Below, piece after piece: positions 1-12,694 of a stretch of DNA of 64,000 bases. Location of the stretch: NCBI GenBank assembly GCA_949825025.1, contig OX463784.1, forward strand, positions 8,687,431-8,751,430, read 5' to 3'. The position numbers were made by a program, and so were the translations under genes. Every line of letters begins with the position of its first letter. Positions within the stretch are counted from its first letter, which is position 1. The notes below the pieces were generated by a model. The model did not search any database. It saw nothing but the letters and a program-made list of their open reading frames with translations, and was not told the origin of the DNA. This stretch comes from Siphlonurus alternatus. Its lineage: Eukaryota > Arthropoda > Insecta > Ephemeroptera > Siphlonuridae.

Positions 1-272
1 CCTCACACAAAAATTATGAAAAAATTTTAAAATGTTGTCCTCTAAATCCCCTATCAGTAGCTAAAATATCAGGTATACAAATACAATCTAGTTTTTGAGT
101 TATGAATTTTTAAAGTTTACTACTTTAACATGGAGAAATGGAACTTCCTTGTTAAACCTGATATTTTAGCTACTGAAAGGGGGTGTAAAGGAGAACATTG
201 TTTGTTTTTTCATAATTTTTGTGTTTTTTTTTTTTTTTTTTTTTTTTAACATTGGTGGCGTTATCCTTCCCT
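1..272. repeat. Family B foldback element (copy 1, left end outside the window)
   Basis: Palindromic: left-arm CTATCAGTAGCTAAAATATC returns inverted as GATATTTTAGCTACTGAAAG, around a centre near TTAACATGGAG. It ends in poly-T and AACATTGGTGGCGTTAT as in complete copies. Confidence 0.7.
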
Positions 273-569
273 TAATATTTCAATGTCGTAGTAACCTCTT
301 TACGAGGATGATATATAATACAATATGTATTGATATATTATGTATTGATGTAGGTTATATTATATATTATATTGATTATATTCCATACCATGTAATTTAT
401 CTTTGTTCAATTTTCGTCCCAATATTTGTAAATAATTTATTAATAAATGATATAACATTTTAAAAATTTCACGTCCAAAAAAGTGTAACTATACAAAATA
501 TTTGATTTTATTTTCATCTTATTTACTGGATATGATAGCGAATTATTTTTTTTTTAGTTTTTAATCAAA

Positions 570-944
570 CCCTATTGGGTACTTCTATTTACTAATTACA
601 TATACTACTTTGAAACACCGAACTTTCCGAAACCCTAACTTGAGCGTTTCGCGGGCTCTTCTGGAACGAGGGCGGCCACGGCCTTGCAAATCCATCCCAG
701 CATTTGCCTGCGGCTGAGGGAAACGTGGAAACCTCAGCCAGGATGGACGCTACAGCTTTTGTCAATGAACCGGAAGTGCAATGGTCCAAAGCCAGGGGAA
801 CCACATAGTGGAAAAGCGCAACGTTTTACCCCTGGGTGGGAAACGTGGTTTTTATTGAAAATGGTCACCCATCCAACTACTAACCACGCGCGGCGTTGCT
901 TGACTTCGGTGATCTGACGAGACCCGGTCAAGCGCACTGCGAAT
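570..944 (-). mobile_element. 5S-rRNA-derived SINE, copy 1
   Basis: On the minus strand: CGCTTGACCGGGTCTCGTCA, GATCACCGAAGTCAAGCAAC and GTTAGTAGTTGGATGGGTGA, i.e. 5S rRNA internal promoter boxes, then a body (CCGGTTCATTGACAAAAGCT) and tail ending near AAATACCC. Nearly full length. Confidence 0.8.
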
Positions 945-1478
945 TATATAATATATAAAGAACATAATATATACAATAATTTAATAATAACTTCTTTATT
1001 TAAATATTAATTTACATTTATTTTGCTCAAATGAACATATAATATTCATTTAAATGTAAAATTCTAAATTTTAAATTAAAAATAAATAAAACATTATTTA
1101 AATTTATTTTATTAAAATATTATTTTTTTTAATAATTTATAATATTAAAATTATTATAACATTACAACGTTAATATTATGTGTTTAATAATAACGCAAAT
1201 TAAATTAATCCATTATCTATTTACCCAGAATAATAATCCTGTAATAGTATGCAATAACACACACTCATTTTCATAGAACGGTGATGACATAACGTCAAGA
1301 ATTATCATTACGGCTAATGGATTGTCATAACACATACTATAGAATATTACACTCGATTAAATCGTGCACAAGGTTTTGCATAATGTGCACTCTCTCCCTT
1401 TTTATTTCATTCAGGGATGTGTTCTATTTCTATAATAGAATGTTAATATTCCTCATAGAATGAAAACAAAAAGCTGCA
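945..1478. other. AT-rich, no gene seen
   Basis: Very AT-rich with short repeated words; no open frame, RNA gene or element recognised. Confidence 0.6.
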
Positions 1479-1695
1479 TGTACACCTCTTGAAAATACGA
1501 ACGTTACTCCTAATTCGTAGACGTTACCACGTAGTGTTATAGAGGTGTGGTGAACTAAAACTATTTTAATACTGATAGACTGGGTGCACTTTTTACCTTC
1601 CTTAAAATTTGCAAATTTTAATCACTTTGTCTATTGAAGCTCTAGCTCTAGCAAGTGAGACAAGAGTAAAGATCGTGCTATACAGAAGTGTACAC
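1479..1695. repeat. Family N element (N1)
   Basis: TGTACACCTCTTG at the left, AGAAGTGTACAC at the right; CTAGCAAGTGAGACAAGAGT matches N2. Confidence 0.6.
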
Positions 1696-1756
1696 GTACA
1701 TTAGAGAGCATTGGAAAATACCAACTATAATAATGATTATGTAACACTGAAAATAT

Positions 1757-1963
1757 AGACAAATTTACTTGAAATTTCTGCCGGAAGTAGCCGGAAATGA
1801 GTAGTTTCTGATCTTTCTGTTCATGTCCAATTTTTGTAATTTTACAAACAAGTCTTATTGCAATGTTATCTGTAAAATTTCAAACTCCAAACGCAAATAG
1901 GAAGGACAGAAACCTCTCAGTTCCGGCTATTTCCGGCGGGAATATTAAATTAATTTGACTGTA
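1757..1963. repeat. Family H CCGGAAGT element (H1)
   Basis: Left end TGCCGGAAGTAGCCGGAA, right end TTCCGGCTATTTCCGGCG then TTAATTTGACTGTA. About 205 bp. Confidence 0.7.
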
Positions 1964-4448
1964 CCTGCTCTGATTAACAAACAAAAAAATGAAAATAGAT
2001 ATTGCCACAAAGTCTTACATATTAGAAAATGAAATTGATTTATTTTAACATTTTGTTAATTGCATAAAGCATACATTGAATTCAAGTGGAGTTAGTTAAT
2101 TAATATATGCAACAATATTTACAAATTTACCATTTACAAATTGCATATATTAAATTAAACAAAACTAACAAATTAAAACTTTAAAAATAAATAAGAAAAT
2201 TGAAAAATATTATGTTCCTGAAGCAGGTATTTAAACAACTGTAACACTTATTCAATCAATATTTCTCCAGACATTTTATTGTTTTTCAAATCAGCAAGTA
2301 TATTTTAATTACCTTTTACTCTACAAAACTTAACACTATATTATACTTATAAAATCAAACAAAAAAGAATATAAGTTCCAGCAAAAGAAAATAATTTATA
2401 ACTTAATATTTATTTTGTCAAACTCCTTTCTTCTATATAACTGAAATTAGTCAAATTAGCAATTTATAAATTTTCTTCTCTACTGACTTGAAAACGATAC
2501 ATTCAGTGAAGCTTAAACTATATCAAATAAGGAAAGAAGACACCAAATTGTCTTTGAAGATAGATATGATATGAATTAGTTCATATAATAGAACAGAAAA
2601 TGTTGCAAAGGTATACATTACTTAGCGGAACATAACAAGGAAGTAAGAAACTGTTATACATCATATCATGTGTAAACGGTTTATAATGTTTATATATTAA
2701 ACTTAAAAGTTTGAAATGAAGATAGGAATTGAATACCAAGAAGTGATCAGGAAAACATGTCTAAAATAAATAAAAGAAATCAAACATTTCTGTAAATTTA
2801 ACTTTCTTTTGATTCTCATAATATATTTTATAATATATACAAAACTGGGTAGGACTAAAGCCTGTATTAAACCATACACTTTTGCATACAATTTTTCTTT
2901 GAAAGAAAATTAAAATTTCATCTCCATACAAACAAATGAAGTTCAAGTTTTCTTGTAAGGCAAAATTGTATGCAATAGTTAGAAAATTTGTATGATGTAA
3001 TACCAGCTTTAGGACGTAAATTTAGTTGTAAATATAGTATTGAAAATTAAATGCAGGAAGGCCTTTATTTTTTCGAAGCATTTTTACCAATTACCAAAGG
3101 GTAGTAAGGGGGGGGGGGGGAGGCAAGTGACAGTAAATCCCTATGCTGAAAATTTTAAATTAAATAATAATAAAAAATGTTTATTGAGCAAATAACCATA
3201 CATATAGAGTTGATAGCGCTGACGTCATGCCCCTGTATGTTAGGCTGCTCTATGCCACTCAATGGGGGACCAAAATGTACAGACTAGTATATAAACAAAT
3301 AATATATTGATTTTTTTCACTTTAGTAAATAAAATAAATCATGATTCAAATATTTTAAAATACACTAATAAATGATAGGTAGCATAAAAAATTGCATTAT
3401 TATATATAGCAATTTGCAAACGTTTGCTAGGCCACCTACCAAACGACAATGTAAAAAGGGTGGCCTGCATTTTTTGCCAAAGGGCATTTTCAAGAAATCG
3501 GAATTCAAGTTAACTTTTTTCATAGAGAAAATTAATATATAAACACAACTAAATAATTTATAATAATATTTAACAAACAACTATATGATACAAAAACAAA
3601 ATAAAACTTGATTGTTAAATAATTTACAAGTAGTAATACGTTTTTAATTGTATTATAAATGCTTTTAGCTTAAATGTCTTAAGACAACTCAGACTTTTTG
3701 TTGCTCTTAAGTCTTAAAAGCTTCCTGACATGATCTTTTGTTAATGGTGAGGAAAAAGTAACGGAGGACAAACTAGGCTTGATCGTCAGCACCACGCATG
3801 GTAGCATTTGGTACTAAACTTTAACATTGAGAGAAAAAGTTTTAGAATTTAAAAAATAAGATTTTGTTTACTGAATTAAGAACATTAAAGAATAATGTCA
3901 CCATTGCTCATATCCTCCAATGGTAAAATTAAAATAAAATTGAAAATTGACGGTCTTATAAATTGAAAAAAGTAAAATATCCTAAGTATTTCTTATAGTT
4001 TAGATGCTGTTTTGATAAAATTCGCCGAAGTCCCCATGCTATTCATCTGTTTTATCCTCAATATCTGAAACATTTTGAATTTTGGCTGTATTATTGCAGT
4101 ATGACAGACTCTAATTTTTTCATAACGATTCAGATTAATGATCAATGAAACACTGAATTTTTCCCAAGCAAAGCTCTGTGCACGTTATTTTTCTTTACAA
4201 AGTACTTATGATGGAACGAGTAAATTTTTTATATAAAATTATAACTTTATATATTTTGACTCTTGACTTTTTTGTTTAAGAAATTATAATTTAGTTTTAA
4301 ACGTAAAATTATATAAAAAAATATATATTATTTTTGAATATAAAATTACTTTTAAAATATTAATATTGTTTTAAAAATAATTAAAAATTAATGCATTTGC
4401 TATTTAAAAATACATTCAACAATTATTGACATTTATATAAAGTTAATA
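1964..4448. other. Intergenic, no gene seen
   Basis: AT-rich apart from repeat P1 (2840-3005), a G run at 3109-3121 and a slightly GC-richer patch at 3210-3280. Open frames at 2703-2946 and 3365-3580 are short and lack family features or splice support. Confidence 0.6.
2840..3005. repeat. Family P repeat (P1)
   Basis: CATCTCCATACAAACAAATG and AAGTTCAAGTTTTCTTG match 31467-31510 almost word for word, ending in GTAATACC in both. Confidence 0.55.
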
Positions 4449-5167
4449 TTAAAACAATTTTATGACCATTTCACAGTTTTAAGTCCACAATTAGTATTGC
4501 CTCAGTACGATACGGCTGCATAAAAAAAATTGTTCCAGCAGCAATAATATCAGAGATAATAGCCGATGAAAAGGCACCTGTGACGTCATTTGTACCCATT
4601 CTGCGGCGACGGCATAGGGAAATCCCTGCAAAAGATAGGTTCACTCTAGCTGCAACCACGGACATAATTTTAATTCTGGAATGTTGAAATTTTACCAGGG
4701 TAGTCTTGATAGTATTTGTCAAATATCCTGAAACAATTTTGTTGTTGACATTCACACAGACTGACTTATTGGCTTATTACAGTAGCAAGAAGAGAAAAAT
4801 GTTGCATAGGAAAACAATGTTAAATATTTGGCTTATATTGCTACTGTAATAAGTCAGTCTGTGTGAACGTAAACAACAAAATTCTTTCAGGATATTTGAC
4901 AAATACTAACAAGACTGCCTTGGTAATATTTCAACACTCCAAAATTAAAATTATATCCGTGGTTGCAGCTAGAGTGAACCTATCTTTTGCAGGGATTTCC
5001 CTATACCGTCGCCGCAGAATGGGTACAAATGACGTCACAGGAGCCTTTTCATCGGCTATTATCTCTGATATTATTGCTGCTGGAACAATTTTTTTTATGC
5101 AGCCGTATCATACTGAGGCAATACTAACTGTGGACTTAATTCTGTGAAATGGTCATAGGGCCTTTAA
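4449..5167. repeat. Family D long palindrome (copy 1)
   Basis: About 700 bp with arms of about 330 bp: AGATAGGTTCACTC mirrored by GAGTGAACCTATCT, CTGTGACGTCATTTG by AATGACGTCACAGG. It is flanked by TTAA at both ends. Each arm carries a 94-codon open frame, mirror images of each other (4471-4755 minus, 4863-5147 plus); these are a consequence of symmetry, not evidence of genes. Confidence 0.8.
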
Positions 5168-5486
5168 GTGAAGCAAAATTTAGTATATAATATTATTGTT
5201 ACTTCATCTTGATAAGTTTCTGGAAATGTTATATAACTTTGCTTGTTATATGATGATGCTTTGTGGTGTTCTCCAGAAATGTCTTTGTGAGAGTTTGCAA
5301 GCCATTCTTCCTACGTCGATACAAAAGCACACTCAGCCAAGCAGTAAAACATGACAAGTCTGTGACTAGCCAAGTACACACATCTCTGCGACCGTTATGT
5401 CACTATCAGTAGGTTGTATAATTACTAGACTGGATATAAAACACTTAATTATAAGTTAGATTCTTTTGGCGCAATATCATTGACAG

Positions 5487-5549
5487 GGTCTCGTCATATC
5501 ACCGAAGTCAAGCAACACCGAGCGTGGTTAGTAGTTGGATGGGTGACCT
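5487..5549 (+). mobile_element. 5S-derived SINE, head fragment
   Basis: GGGTCTCGTCATATCACCGA ... TAGTAGTTGGATGGGTGACC only, then poly-T and unrelated sequence. Confidence 0.75.
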
Positions 5550-6988
5550 TTTTTTTTAATTTTTTAAATATTAATGATTGATAATTCAAATCGATATTAC
5601 TTCATGTCACTTAAAACTACCGAAACTTCTACCTTACTGTCTATTAAATTTAATAAAAAAAGTTTTTGTTAAAAAAAGTATAATTTCATGCCTGACAGCT
5701 CAATTGATAGTAAAATTAGTATGGATATTTCAATTAAAAAAGACGTAATTTTTTATTCATATTCTAATTTAATATTTCATGTCTATTATTACGAAATGAA
5801 TGTAAAGATTGGTAAAAAAAATTTTATCATCAAATGTGTCTAGCATGCTTGGAGTATGTCATGTATTATGTGCGTTCATTTCACTAACGAGTAGAGTGAA
5901 GTGAGAGCGTTCTTTATTAAAAATTCAGTCTTCTCTCTCTCACTTCCCTTGTCATGTGATTATTACTTAAAATATACAAAGAAACGTACAAAAGTATTTG
6001 AATTTTGAATAATTTACAAATATAATTTAGTAAATTTTTCTCTTTCTGAAATATTTTTGTTATGAAAACAAATCAATTGAGTAATAAAATTAATTAAAAT
6101 ATATTTTATTGAAAGTGGTGAATATGCTGGAATCAAAATATGAGTGACATATTTCATACATACAGTATATTATATATTACAATTTGATGTATTTTAAATG
6201 ACGATATAATTATGATTATATAATATGAAAAATTAAGTATAATATATTAATTGTTTAACAATTATAACATTAAATAGTTATATATAGAATACAAATTCCG
6301 TACTTAATAATATTACAAGCGAACACAGGGTACATAATATATAGTGTAATATAAATATAAACTCGTCTTAAATTTCTTAATTTCAATAAAATATTTAAGA
6401 AAAAAAAATAAGAACTCTAACCTAGCTTTATTAAAAATAGAAATCATGGTATTGGGTGCCGTTTAGAATATTTTTTTTAATTTTACTAGATAAGTCTTAC
6501 AATTTCAATTCGTTGTTTCCTTGATTTTTTTTATTGTATTCCGTTTTTTAACTTTTGTTTATAAAAAAATCAATTGTAGCAACTAAAGAAAAAAGACTTT
6601 TGTAATTCCTCTTCTTAACTAGTGATCTACTAAAGTTTAATTGTTTATATACAATAATGTATATACAGCATCTGCCATTGGCAAGTCAATAAACTCTAAT
6701 TAATGTCAAATACAGACTTTTTTTCCCTCTTTAATCAATCAATTTTCTTTAAACTCTACACCTATAGTGCAATGTGCTAAAGCAAAGTAGTTAATTTATA
6801 AATTATAAACTCACGACCCGACAGAGACTTCATTTATTTTCTTTCTGTAACTGACGTATGGAGTTTCTAAAGTTATTTATTTTAAATGAATTTAATGATT
6901 TTTTTATTTTTTTTTTATTTTATTGGACTTAATTAGTATTTGGAAATTGTGCTGCGTTTGTATTAAGATGTTTTGTCTTGTGAATTCA
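5550..6988. other. Intergenic, no gene seen
   Basis: AT-rich, a short CT stretch at 5930-5945, otherwise nothing recognised. Confidence 0.6.
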
Positions 6989-7100
<112 letters not shown>

Positions 7101-7195
7101 TAATGCTGAAAACAGCAGCTTAAATAAAATTAAATGTGTCAAAACTTTGAGCACCATCAGTCTCAAAATATTATCGCGTCTAGGTTAGAGGTACC

Positions 7196-7350
7196 ACCAA
7201 GATCTGCACCGGCTCCAGGCAGACTCACGCACACTCTTCAGCGTTCACCGTCGCTTACCCTTCTACTCCACGGGGCTTTGCAGTGAGCAGCCGCAGCCAC
7301 CGCCTTCTGCCACCGGCGGCCTACAATGCTTCAGCGCCATCCATTTTCAG
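7196..7350 (-). repeat. Family Q GC-rich repeat (Q1)
   Basis: On the minus strand CTGAAAATGGATGGCGCTGA, GGCCGCCGGTGGCAGAAGGC, GGCTGCTCACTGC and GCCTGGAGCCG. Far more GC-rich than its surroundings and clearly the same unit as 60442-60595. Confidence 0.65.
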
Positions 7351-7373
7351 GGTGTATAGTTGCTTTCAGCGTG

Positions 7374-7440
7374 TAGGGTAGAGCGTCCTGAATTAGATTG
7401 GCCAACAACGGGTGGTCTAGCTTGAGGTAGCTCTACCCTA
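7374..7440. repeat. Hairpin next to Q1
   Basis: TAGGGTAGAGC (7374-7384) and GCTCTACCCTA (7430-7440) are perfect complements with a 45-bp loop. Confidence 0.6.
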
Positions 7441-9061
7441 TAACGTGACAATAAAGATTATAACTCCCTATATATTTTATTTCTTTTCACAATTCATGGA
7501 ACAAAAAAGGAAATATTTGAATGATTTTTTTTTTTTTTTTTTTTTTTTGCTGGATATATTAATCTTTTTATTAATAAATTATTTTCAATTATGAAAGACG
7601 TTTTTATCATTTTAATATATCTCACTATATTATACTTATAGTCATTTATAGCGCAATGAACAAAATGAATAGATTTTGATTTGTTTAATTACTGTAAATT
7701 TACATGATGGTTATTTAATAATATATTCTAGTTAATAAATCTGAAATAGAAACTAATGAATACGCATTTCTAGTTGAAAGCTTCTTTTCAGTTAATTAAT
7801 TATATTTTTTGATGTAAATTAAAGCTTAAAATTATCTTTGTTTTATGTTAATAAATTTATGTAAAACTTGCGTAATTATTTATACATTTATACAGTAAGC
7901 ATTTTAGTAACTGTTGAAAACATTTTTCAGGCTAATTAACTTCACAACTTAGAAAAAACACTTCAAGAAGGTGAAAATGTTATCACTGTGATCGAAATTT
8001 AGGGTAAAACAGATACGTAAATTTTGGTTGAAGTCAGAAAAGCACATAGTTTAATAGTTAGGGCTTTAAATTTCTCTATACCTCCATATAATTTGTGACA
8101 AGGTCTACAAATATATATAATAGTAACATTCCAAATGTCTGAAAGTGTAATGTATAATTACAGACCATTAAGTATAATTGCATGGAGGGGGATGGGTTTT
8201 GAGGGTTCATATTCAGATTATGACCATTTGCAAATTGTACAAAGTTTCAAAATTGTAATAGCAAAGTTTAGTTTTTAGTTTTATCTGTTAATTTATACAA
8301 AGCTTTTGTGCATGTTGATATTAAATTTACTAGAAAATTTAAGTTCTAATTTTAATTAAATTTTTGCTAGTTAAAATATCATATGTTCGTACCATTTGAA
8401 ACACCACGAATGTTTTTTCAGCTCCATTTATGTGCATTTACTCTTTGGAGGCGAGAACACTTGAGTTAAAATAATTTTCCTCTTTTATTCATTTTTAAAG
8501 CCTCTACTCGTCTTAGTTCCTCTTATTTTGCACCATTTTCGAAGAAAAAAAAGGGGGTAAAGACGAAATTACGTCTTTCTTCGTCTTAAGCATAGAAATT
8601 TTGAAAAATTGTCTTTTTCAACATCACTTTTTCAAATTCTTTTTAGGTAAAAAGGCGTAGGCTTTATACTTTATAGATGTGTAAAAGATGAGTTGAAGAT
8701 GTAATTTTTCAAATATGGAATCTTAAATTCTTTTAATTCTTTTGGGATGGCTAAAATTTTTTTTTAATAATCTCGCAAAATTATAAAATGCCTGATTCTT
8801 GAGGCTGAAACTGATATCAACCTCGACTAGAGTCTACTTACAAATGAAGAATCATCCTTGTATTGATTTTTATTCACAAATCCAGGTTTTCACTACCCAC
8901 AGTTAATATCATTGAGTTAAGCTGACCGTTACTAATAGTGGCAAGTGAGAAACTTGGATATATTGCGCCTAAAATTTTATTTAAACGTGCCATGCTACTT
9001 TTTTTTATATACTTATATTATGATTTTGCACCATGCTGTGAGAGTTCATCTCTACAAATTT
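7441..9061. other. Intergenic, no gene seen
   Basis: T run at 7526-7548 and scattered AT-rich sequence. No supported gene or repeat. Confidence 0.6.
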
Positions 9062-9256
9062 TGATATACATTCAAATTTACAACATATTTCTTCCGGAAG
9101 TAGCCGGAATTGTAGATTTTTCTAACCTTTTTAGTCATATATTTCAGCGTTACAGTTTCTTACAAAATCTTTAGCAAAGTTTCAAATCTTATTTACAAAA
9201 AAAATAACCACAAACTTTAAACTTCCGGGGTGAATATAAACTTAATTTGACTATAT
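9062..9256. repeat. Family H element (H2)
   Basis: TTCTTCCGGAAGTAGCCGGA near the left end, TTAATTTGACTATATT at the right; directly followed by H3. Confidence 0.7.
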
Positions 9257-9260
9257 TACA

Positions 9261-9473
9261 ATACTACAGTCAAATTTATATGATATTCCTTCCGGAAGTA
9301 GCCGGAAGTGTAAGGTTTCTGGTCTTCCTATTCATATTTCAGCGTTACAATTTCACACATAGGTCAGTACTTCTACTTCAAACCACTCTGTAAAGTTTCA
9401 AAACTGAATTACAAACAAAAGAACTGCAAACTTCACACTTCTGGAAAGAATATAAAATTAATTTGACTGTATA
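9261..9473. repeat. Family H element (H3)
   Basis: ACAGTCAAATTTATATGATA ... ATTAATTTGACTGTATAC; terminal inverted repeats are clear. Tandem with H2. Confidence 0.75.
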
Positions 9474-9894
9474 CAATGACGATTGACAAATCTGTTACTA
9501 AACTGAGTGTACTTGGTAACACGTTGAGTGCGTTTGAGTTGAAAATCCACTCGGCCTGCTGACGCTATGGAGGGAATAATAGTCCAGGCAGACTACATGA
9601 TATAATAGCTACGTTCCAGCTCGTTGCCTTGGTACGCATTTCATACTTGTCTTGCAGAGAACTATGGAGCCTAGAAAATAGATGTACACAGTCAAAATTT
9701 GTCAGTGGAAAAAGTTAGAATGTTTTGGTGCAATTAAAGAAGAAATTTAACTAGATTTTTCACAAATTAACCTCAGTAAACGACACTTATGGTGGATCTT
9801 TCATAAAAAAAATATATATTGTATATTTGGTTACAGGACCTAGAGTTAGGTACTGTCAATATTTTTTATTTATTTTTTTAAATCGTACAAGTTG

Positions 9895-10352
9895 CAAATC
9901 GCTGTGACGTCATAGTCATGCAAATATTTAACACGCAAGCATAGGGAAAGAAGTTGCATGACTATGACGTCACAGCGTTTTGCAGTACAATTTTAAAGAT
10001 GTTATGACGCTTTTTCATGGAACGATTTCACGCTAGGCTTATAGCGGGGTGAGAAAAACGCACTTGCAGTAAAATCGTATGGCAGCCATATTAGCGAGGA
10101 AAAATCGTTTTCCCGCAGCGATTTAATCGCGCCGTGATATTTCGGATATTTCCTCGCCAATATGGCCGTCATACGGTTTCACTGCAATTGCGCTTTTCTC
10201 GCCCCGACAAGCTTTGCGTGACATCGCTCCATGGAAAAGCGTCTTAATATCTTTAAAATTTTTCTGCAAAACGCTCTGACGTCATAGTCATGCAACTTCT
10301 TTCCATATGCTTGCGTGTTAAATATTTGCATGACTATGACGTCACAGCATTT
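9895..10352. repeat. Family E nested palindrome (palindromes within a palindrome)
   Basis: The outer arms (9895-10005 and 10243-10352) are inverted copies. Each arm is itself a palindrome of TGACGTCATAGTCATGCAA and its complement. Between them 10008-10235 is a third palindrome (GCAGCCATATTAGCGAGG / CCTCGCCAATATGGCCG) related to the element at 13834. Confidence 0.8.
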
Positions 10353-11018
10353 TAGAGGGTTTTAAAAAAATCTATTAAAAAAGCAATGTGATGTCTATCT
10401 GAATATCTCATTTATGAAACGTGTCCATTATCTGCAATATTATAATAATTATTGTACAGTACATAACTCGAAATCCTTTATACAAATATGCAATAAAAAA
10501 TTTCATGAAAGAAGTGAGAAATACAGAATTTTTCTTGATATGTCATTCATGCAACGCATCCATTATACTATATTACCCGTCAAGTTTAATTTCTAAAAAT
10601 TGCTTTTCAATTTTTTTTAATAATTTCATACTGTGATTCACAAGAAGAAAAATATTTAATTGTATCTTTCTCCGATGATTTCTTTCAGTGTAGACGAGAG
10701 AAATATAATCAAATATTTCAGTGACAATTTCATACATGTCTTCTTTCGTCGCTCTACAAAATTTAAACAAAAGATATTAGCACAGAGGAAAATGTTTTCT
10801 AAAATTGTCACTGAAATTTTATTATTAATTGCCTTGCTATGACATATTTTCAGAACAAAATATCGGGTTAGTTGAAGCGTTATCGTTGTCGAATTTTGAT
10901 GAAGCATGAAACTCAAAATGATACAATATAATAATTTTTCTGAGAATTGTATAAAATCTTGAACCTACAGCCAAATTTTAAGTTCAAGTCTATGAAGTTT
11001 GGCGACCACGAAAAAAAA
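10353..11018. other. Intergenic with a weak inverted pair
   Basis: ATTTCAGTGACAATTTC (10718-10734) and AAAATTGTCACTGAAATTTT (10800-10819) are inverted copies; overlapping short frames on both strands here follow from them. No gene supported. Confidence 0.5.
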
Positions 11019-11576
11019 GTTTATGGGGAATTCTCCTACATTTATTTTAATTTTTTTTCAGATGCTCTATGCCTTGAAATTAAATGTCCCAAAACAAAAA
11101 AGTTTCAATCTTCAAAATTGGAGAAAAGGGAATTTTTTAAAAATCCTCCTTCTTTTGAATTTAGCGCCAAAACGTGACGTAGAAACTGCCTAGCAGGCAA
11201 AATTTTCCTGCAATAAATTTATATTTTCGATTATCACTCTTAAAGTAAACTGATATTAGAGACAAAACTACTGATACTAGGGTAGAAAAACCCGCTGATT
11301 TCGATCGTGTTACTAAAATTTATAGCCAATCACTCCTTGACGCTCAAATTATGATATCAGGCAGTTGTTGTGTGTTAACTAGGGAGTTTCTACGTCACAA
11401 TTTTCAGGTTTGCGCACGGGTTGCATACTTTGTCCCTATTCTAATAATCCCTTCAGAGTCCCCAAATTTGAGTTTAAAAAGTTGAAACTTAAGTCAAACT
11501 TATTTTTAATATGTACCCTATCTTAATATAGTAGTTAAATTAAAATTTGAGTTGTAAGAGAATTCCCCATTAATAT
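11019..11576. repeat. Family L element, about 550 bp with inverted ends
   Basis: TTATGGGGAATTCTCCTACA at the left, TGTAAGAGAATTCCCCATTA at the right; ACGTGACGTAGAAACT inside is matched by GTTTCTACGTCACAA. Confidence 0.55.
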
Positions 11577-11583
11577 TGTGTAC

Positions 11584-11812
11584 TGTACACCTCTGTGCAC
11601 CACAAAATTTACTCCTGATTTGTTTATAGACTCTACGTTAACACGAAGTCTATGGAGGAGGGGTGAACGAGAACCCCTTTAGTTAATGTGTACTGTGTTA
11701 ACTGGGCGTTAACTCCCCCAAAATTTCAAATATATATTATATTTGTTTATTGGAACTACAGCTGTAGCAAGTGAGGCAGGAGTAAAATTCGTGCTGTCGA
11801 GAGATGTACACC
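11584..11812. repeat. Family N element (N2)
   Basis: TGTACACCTCTGTGCACC ... GTAGCAAGTGAGGCAGGAGT ... GAGATGTACACC. Fragments of the same ends occur at 14575-14590 and 47806-47838. Confidence 0.6.
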
Positions 11813-12256
11813 CAGATTATTTGAAAATTTTACATGTAAGAAACTATAATGTTGCAAACAGTTCAAAATTTTAAAAGTGTCAGTTCTTTCCTCGTTTACT
11901 CGTCACCTTAAAATTGCATGTTTCTCCACTTCCGATACCAGCCCGCACTCTATGACCTTATGACGAAAATTCTTCATACAAGTGAACTGTGGACAGTATG
12001 AACTTTCTGATTTACTGGAGCTGCATGTCCTAAACACGAAGATAAATGTTTGCAATTTCGGCTGATGTAAAAAGAGCACCCATCAGTCTATAATTATATA
12101 GCGAGCCATACACTGTATCAATAAACTGTATAACATCGCCTGTACAGCAGGGGTACAATTAATTAAATTAATCAATTCTATCCCAAGGTGTACAGCTATG
12201 GTAAAAGTGGAACACGTTTGCTGGAGTGTTGAATGAGCACCATTAGTCCACTAGGC

Positions 12257-12352
12257 ATTTCCCCCACTCCAATTTATTTTTTTAACATTGGCCTTATAAA
12301 GCTCCCCCCCCCCCTCCCGCCACTTTTTTTTTATGGATCCGTGCCTGACCTC
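12257..12352. repeat. Family O half element (O2)
   Basis: Reverse orientation: TTTTTTTAACATTGGCCTTA, C-run, then ATGGATCCGTGCCTG; matches the left half of O1. The other half is absent. Confidence 0.7.
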
Positions 12353-12404
12353 TTCCGCCTCCTTCGAGTCTTCATGGCCACAATGATACAGTGTTGCCAG
12401 TCAG

Positions 12405-12694
12405 TATGGAGGCTTCAAGTGATGCGCTTTCGCTGCGCAACTGTTTGTCGCTAAGGTTCATCTTGCACTTGAAAATGAAGCAAAGTGTTTTTTTAACTTT
12501 TCTCGGTTATAAATCAAGTAAAAAATCTAAATCTTGAATTATCTACTTTATTTTTCAGTTTGGACCAAAGTTCCGTAAAGGAATTTTCCCTGAAAAATCT
12601 TATTCTTAGTGAAAAAACGAATTCACGTTTTTTTTACATAGGTTTGGTATAGCTGGTGGGATCACCGAAAAATCAGCTGACTTGAAGCCTCTAT
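12405..12694. repeat. Family J element (J1)
   Basis: TATGGAGGCTTCAAGT ... ACTTGAAGCCTCTA, about 16-bp terminal inverted repeats next to TA. The interior is not palindromic (TTCTCGGTTATAAATCAAGT) and matches J2 along its length. Confidence 0.8.

Noticed and set aside
4471..5147. Two 94-codon open frames with nearly identical proteins on opposite strands
   Set aside because: They are the two arms of the family D palindrome; the reading frames mirror each other because the DNA does, and D copy 2 does not keep them as clean frames.
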